Made by a program: the position numbers and the translations under genes. This document shows positions 8,877-11,186 of a stretch of DNA of 11,186 nucleotides, in pieces. The first letter of the stretch is position 1. Each line of letters starts with the position of its first letter. Source of the DNA: an uncultured Burkholderiales bacterium (GTDB lineage Bacteria; Pseudomonadota; Gammaproteobacteria; Burkholderiales; Burkholderiaceae_C); assembly GCA_903953985.1 (NCBI GenBank), contig CAJBLW010000245.1, positions 1-11,186 on the forward strand. Direction: 5' to 3'. The notes below the pieces were generated by a model. The model did not search any database. It was not told the DNA's origin and was given only the letters and a program-made list of their open reading frames with translations.

Positions 8877-9800
8877 TCAGGCGTTGTGCAACACCCCATC
8901 CAACTCTTGCATGGCGCCGCTGCGCGCCAGCTCGGACAGCATCATGTCCAGCCAGATGTTCAGGCTGTGGCCTTGGCCAAAGCGCTGGTGAAGGTCGCGC
9001 ATATAGGGCATGTTCATGGCCCAGGCGCTGAATTCGGCACGCGAAATTTGGCCCCATTCCAGCAGTTTGAACTTGAGCAGGACCTTGCTGCCGTATCGGG
9101 CGTGTCGCACGGGGTTGTGCGCAAAGCTTTCGAGCTTGCTGCGGGCCAGCACCAGCGCGGGGGCCACTTCGGTGAACACGGCGCCGTGGCCCGGAATGAT
9201 GGTGGCGGGGTCAAGCCGTTCGATCAGGTCCAGGGTTAGGGCCACTTCGTCAAAGGCATCGACGCCCACCAACTCTGGAAACACCACGCCAAAACCGTTT
9301 TGCCAGAGCGCATCGGCCGACATCAGCAAACGGTGCTCGGGGGCGAACAAGATGACCGAGTGCGGGTCGTGCCCGGGGGCCGCGTGCACTTGCCAGTCCA
9401 TGTTGGCCCAGCGGTGGGTGCTTCCCGGTAGCAGCAAGTCGGTGAAGGCAAACGCGGGGCAGTTCTGCCCTGTGGGTTGGTAACTCAGCTCTTCTTCGCG
9501 CCAATGCTGCACGGCTTGCGCCAAGCCCGGCGGTATCCAGGTTTTCAGGGCCGGGTACTGTGCCTGCAAGGCCTGGTTGCCGCCGCAGTGGTCGCTGTGC
9601 AGGTGGGTGTTGGCCAGTTGGTCCAAAGTGCGGCCTTGCAGGGCGTGCTGGACCAAGGCCAGGGTTTGCGCCTGGTGGGAGACGTAGCCGCTGTCGACCA
9701 AGGTGGCGCTGTGCGCATCCAGCAGCAGCACGTTGTTGGCCGATAACCAGCCGCGCTCGAAAACGCTGACACCTTTTGGCAGGGGGCTGGGCCGACTCAT
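8877..9800 (-). CDS. Metallo-beta-lactamase-fold hydrolase downstream of fadD
   Basis: Predicted metal-dependent hydrolase of 307 residues. All ligands of a dinuclear zinc site are present: THLHSDH gives H66, H68, D70 and H71; APGHD gives H144; SADALW gives D163; IPGHG gives H205. After about residue 215 the sequence is helical and basic (RHARYGSKVLLKFKLLEWG), reminiscent of the winged-helix tail of LACTB2-like and glyoxalase-II-like members. No signal peptide is seen, so it is cytoplasmic. The substrate cannot be named; thioester or ester hydrolysis is inferred from family and neighbour. The start at 9800 is supported by GGAG 6 nt upstream. A longer frame to 10031 exists but lies wholly inside fadD and lacks MBL homology. 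The ATG overlaps the fadD stop by 4 nt (ATGA), so it is probably translated by coupling. Confidence 0.9.
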   Translation of the reverse strand: MSRPSPLPKGVSVFERGWLSANNVLLLDAHSATLVDSGYVSHQAQTLALVQHALQGRTLDQLANTHLHSDHCGGNQALQAQYPALKTWIPPGLAQAVQHWREEELSYQPTGQNCPAFAFTDLLLPGSTHRWANMDWQVHAAPGHDPHSVILFAPEHRLLMSADALWQNGFGVVFPELVGVDAFDEVALTLDLIERLDPATIIPGHGAVFTEVAPALVLARSKLESFAHNPVRHARYGSKVLLKFKLLEWGQISRAEFSAWAMNMPYMRDLHQRFGQGHSLNIWLDMMLSELARSGAMQELDGVLHNA

Positions 9801-11186
9801 TTGTTGCTCCGCAATTCGCGGCGAAGGATTTTGCCCACGTTGGATTTGGGTAACTCGTCGCGAAACTCGATGTATTTGGGGCGCTTGTAACCGGTAAGTT
9901 GGTCTTGGCAAAAACGCGACACCGCCTCTTCGGTCAACATTGGGTCGTTGCGCACCACAAACACCTTGATGGTTTCGCCTTGCATGCTGTCGGGGATGCC
10001 CACGGCCGCGCACTCGACCACGCCAGGGCAAGTTGAGATGACATTTTCCAGCTCGCTGGGGAAGACGTTGAAGCCACTGACGATGATCATGTCCTTTTTA
10101 CGGTCCACGATGCGGGTGAAGCCTTCCTCGTCCATGATGCCAACATCGCCGGTGCGCATGAAGCCGTCTGCCGTGAAAGTCTTGGCGTTTTCTTCGGGCT
10201 GGTTGAAGTAACCGGTCATGACGTTGGGGCCACGAATACAGATTTCGCCTGAGCTGCCCACGGGCAGGCTTTGGCCTTCGTCGTCTTTGATGGCGATATC
10301 GATGCCCGGCAGCGGCAGGCCGATGTTGCCGCTGAAGGTCTTTTTCGTGACCGGGTTGTTGGTGCCGATCGCGCAGGTCTCGCTCATGCCCCATCCCTCG
10401 ATCATGGCGCTGCCCGTGGCGGATTGCCATTGGCGGGCCGTGCCTTCAGAGGCGGCCATGCCGCCCGCCTGGGTCAGCTTGAGCGACGAGAAATCGATGG
10501 TTTTGAACATCGGGTGCTGCATCAACGCGTTGAACAGCGTGTTCACCCCGGGCAGCACATGGAAGGGACGCTGCTTGAGCACGTCGATGAACTTGGCAAA
10601 GTCACGCGGGTTGGGCACCAGCGTGATGAAGGAGCCTTGGCGCATGGCCAACAGGCACAAAGTCAGCGCGAAGATGTGGTACAGCGGCAATGCCGCAACG
10701 TTGTTCACCTGTCGCAAGTCGGGGATGTCGGCCAGGGCCGGCGAGAACCAGCCTTCGGCCTGCAAGATGGCGGCCACCACGTTGCGGTGGGTGAGCACCG
10801 CGCCTTTGGACAAGCCGGTGGTGCCGCCCGTGTACTGCAAGAATGCGGTGTCGTCCATGGTCTGCGCTGTGGGGCGCAGGCTCAGGCCGCGGCCTTGGGC
10901 GATGGCTTTGTTGAACGGGTTGACGGTGCGCCCGCCACTCAGTGGCAGTTCGAACGGGGGGACCATTTTGGCCAGGTGCCGTACTGCAAAGCTCAACCAG
11001 CGACCGTTGATGGGGCCCAGCAAATCACCGATCGAAGCCAGTACCACATGCTGCACGGCGGTGCGCTCGATCACGTCCTGCAAGGTGGCTGCGAAGTTTT
11101 CCAGAATCACGATGGCCGTGGCCCCAGAGTCCTTGAGTTGGTGCTCCAGTTCGCGCGCTGTGTAAAGGGGGTTGACGTTCACGCAG
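9797..11186 (-). CDS. fadD: Long-chain-fatty-acid–CoA ligase (N-terminus cut by window edge)
   Basis: It activates fatty acids with ATP and coenzyme A via an acyl-adenylate, the entry step of beta-oxidation. The frame runs off the right edge; 462 codons are present, and by comparison with E. coli FadD (561 aa) about 100 N-terminal residues are missing. The visible part begins with VNVNPLYTARELEHQLKDSG, a FadD hallmark. Numbering from the GTG codon at 11182, the phosphate-binding loop is YTGGTTGLSKG (117-127), the adenine-binding region contains GWGMSETCA, and the hinge/FACS region contains MRTGDVG followed by DRKKDMIIVSGFNVFPSE. The catalytic lysine is K451 in SNVGKILRREL. No broken motif is seen. 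The stop TGA overlaps the ATG of the downstream MBL hydrolase. The promoter lies outside the window. Other ANL enzymes share the core, but the VNVNPLYT and VSGFNVFPSELE signatures favour FadD. Confidence 0.95.
   Translation of the reverse strand, partial: CVNVNPLYTARELEHQLKDSGATAIVILENFAATLQDVIERTAVQHVVLASIGDLLGPINGRWLSFAVRHLAKMVPPFELPLSGGRTVNPFNKAIAQGRGLSLRPTAQTMDDTAFLQYTGGTTGLSKGAVLTHRNVVAAILQAEGWFSPALADIPDLRQVNNVAALPLYHIFALTLCLLAMRQGSFITLVPNPRDFAKFIDVLKQRPFHVLPGVNTLFNALMQHPMFKTIDFSSLKLTQAGGMAASEGTARQWQSATGSAMIEGWGMSETCAIGTNNPVTKKTFSGNIGLPLPGIDIAIKDDEGQSLPVGSSGEICIRGPNVMTGYFNQPEENAKTFTADGFMRTGDVGIMDEEGFTRIVDRKKDMIIVSGFNVFPSELENVISTCPGVVECAAVGIPDSMQGETIKVFVVRNDPMLTEEAVSRFCQDQLTGYKRPKYIEFRDELPKSNVGKILRRELRSNK
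9807..9810 (-). promoter_or_regulatory. Ribosome binding site of the MBL gene inside the fadD 3' end
   Basis: Reading the minus strand, GGAG is followed by six bases (CAACAA) and then ATGA, where the MBL start and fadD stop overlap. The site is within the last codons of fadD and selects the short, 307-residue start for the hydrolase. Confidence 0.7.

Noticed and set aside
9801..10031. 77-codon N-terminal extension of the MBL hydrolase frame
   Set aside because: It overlaps fadD completely, is Arg/Gly-rich with no MBL homology, and a good ribosome site supports the start at 9800.
10218..11165. 315-codon open frame on the plus strand opposite fadD
   Set aside because: fadD is certain on the other strand; the translation has low-complexity composition and no motif.

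Overview
This window carries ordinary-looking chromosome of a betaproteobacterium. Burkholderiales, and within it Comamonadaceae (Limnohabitans/Rhodoferax/Acidovorax-like), is the best guess. The guess rests on moderately high GC, the RpoC sequence, the rsmB–DUF4390–ntrY–ntrX gene order known from betaproteobacteria, and a beta-type tRNA-Phe. The genus is inference only.

Plus strand, left to right: (1) the C-terminal two thirds of rpoC, entering from the left edge, followed by a small hairpin and then a strong intrinsic terminator. (2) A run of closely packed genes: a divergent LemA-family membrane-anchored protein, rsmB (16S rRNA m5C967 methyltransferase), a DUF4390 secreted protein whose reading frame overlaps the end of rsmB, ntrY (multi-pass sensor kinase with HAMP, PAS, HisKA and ATPase domains) and ntrX. 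The NtrX protein is unusual. It has the receiver and the C-terminal Fis-type helix-turn-helix, but the sigma-54 AAA+ ATPase domain of canonical NtrX is absent and replaced by a short proline-rich linker. (3) A single tRNA-Phe(GAA) with its own extended -10 promoter and intrinsic terminator. Its acceptor stem has a C5:A68 mismatch.

Minus strand, converging on the tRNA: fadD (long-chain acyl-CoA ligase, N-terminus beyond the right edge) and, overlapping its stop codon by ATGA, a metallo-beta-lactamase-fold hydrolase with all metal ligands intact. The two are very likely co-transcribed and translationally coupled.

Functionally the window mixes transcription and translation housekeeping (rpoC, rsmB, tRNA-Phe), a membrane two-component system with a probable envelope partner (DUF4390, NtrY, NtrX), and fatty-acid activation. 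I see no mobile element, CRISPR array, integrase or defence island. The items most worth a second look are the AAA+-less NtrX, the tRNA acceptor mismatch, the uncertain start of the DUF4390 gene (a strong Shine-Dalgarno sits before an ATT codon), and the fadD–MBL coupling.
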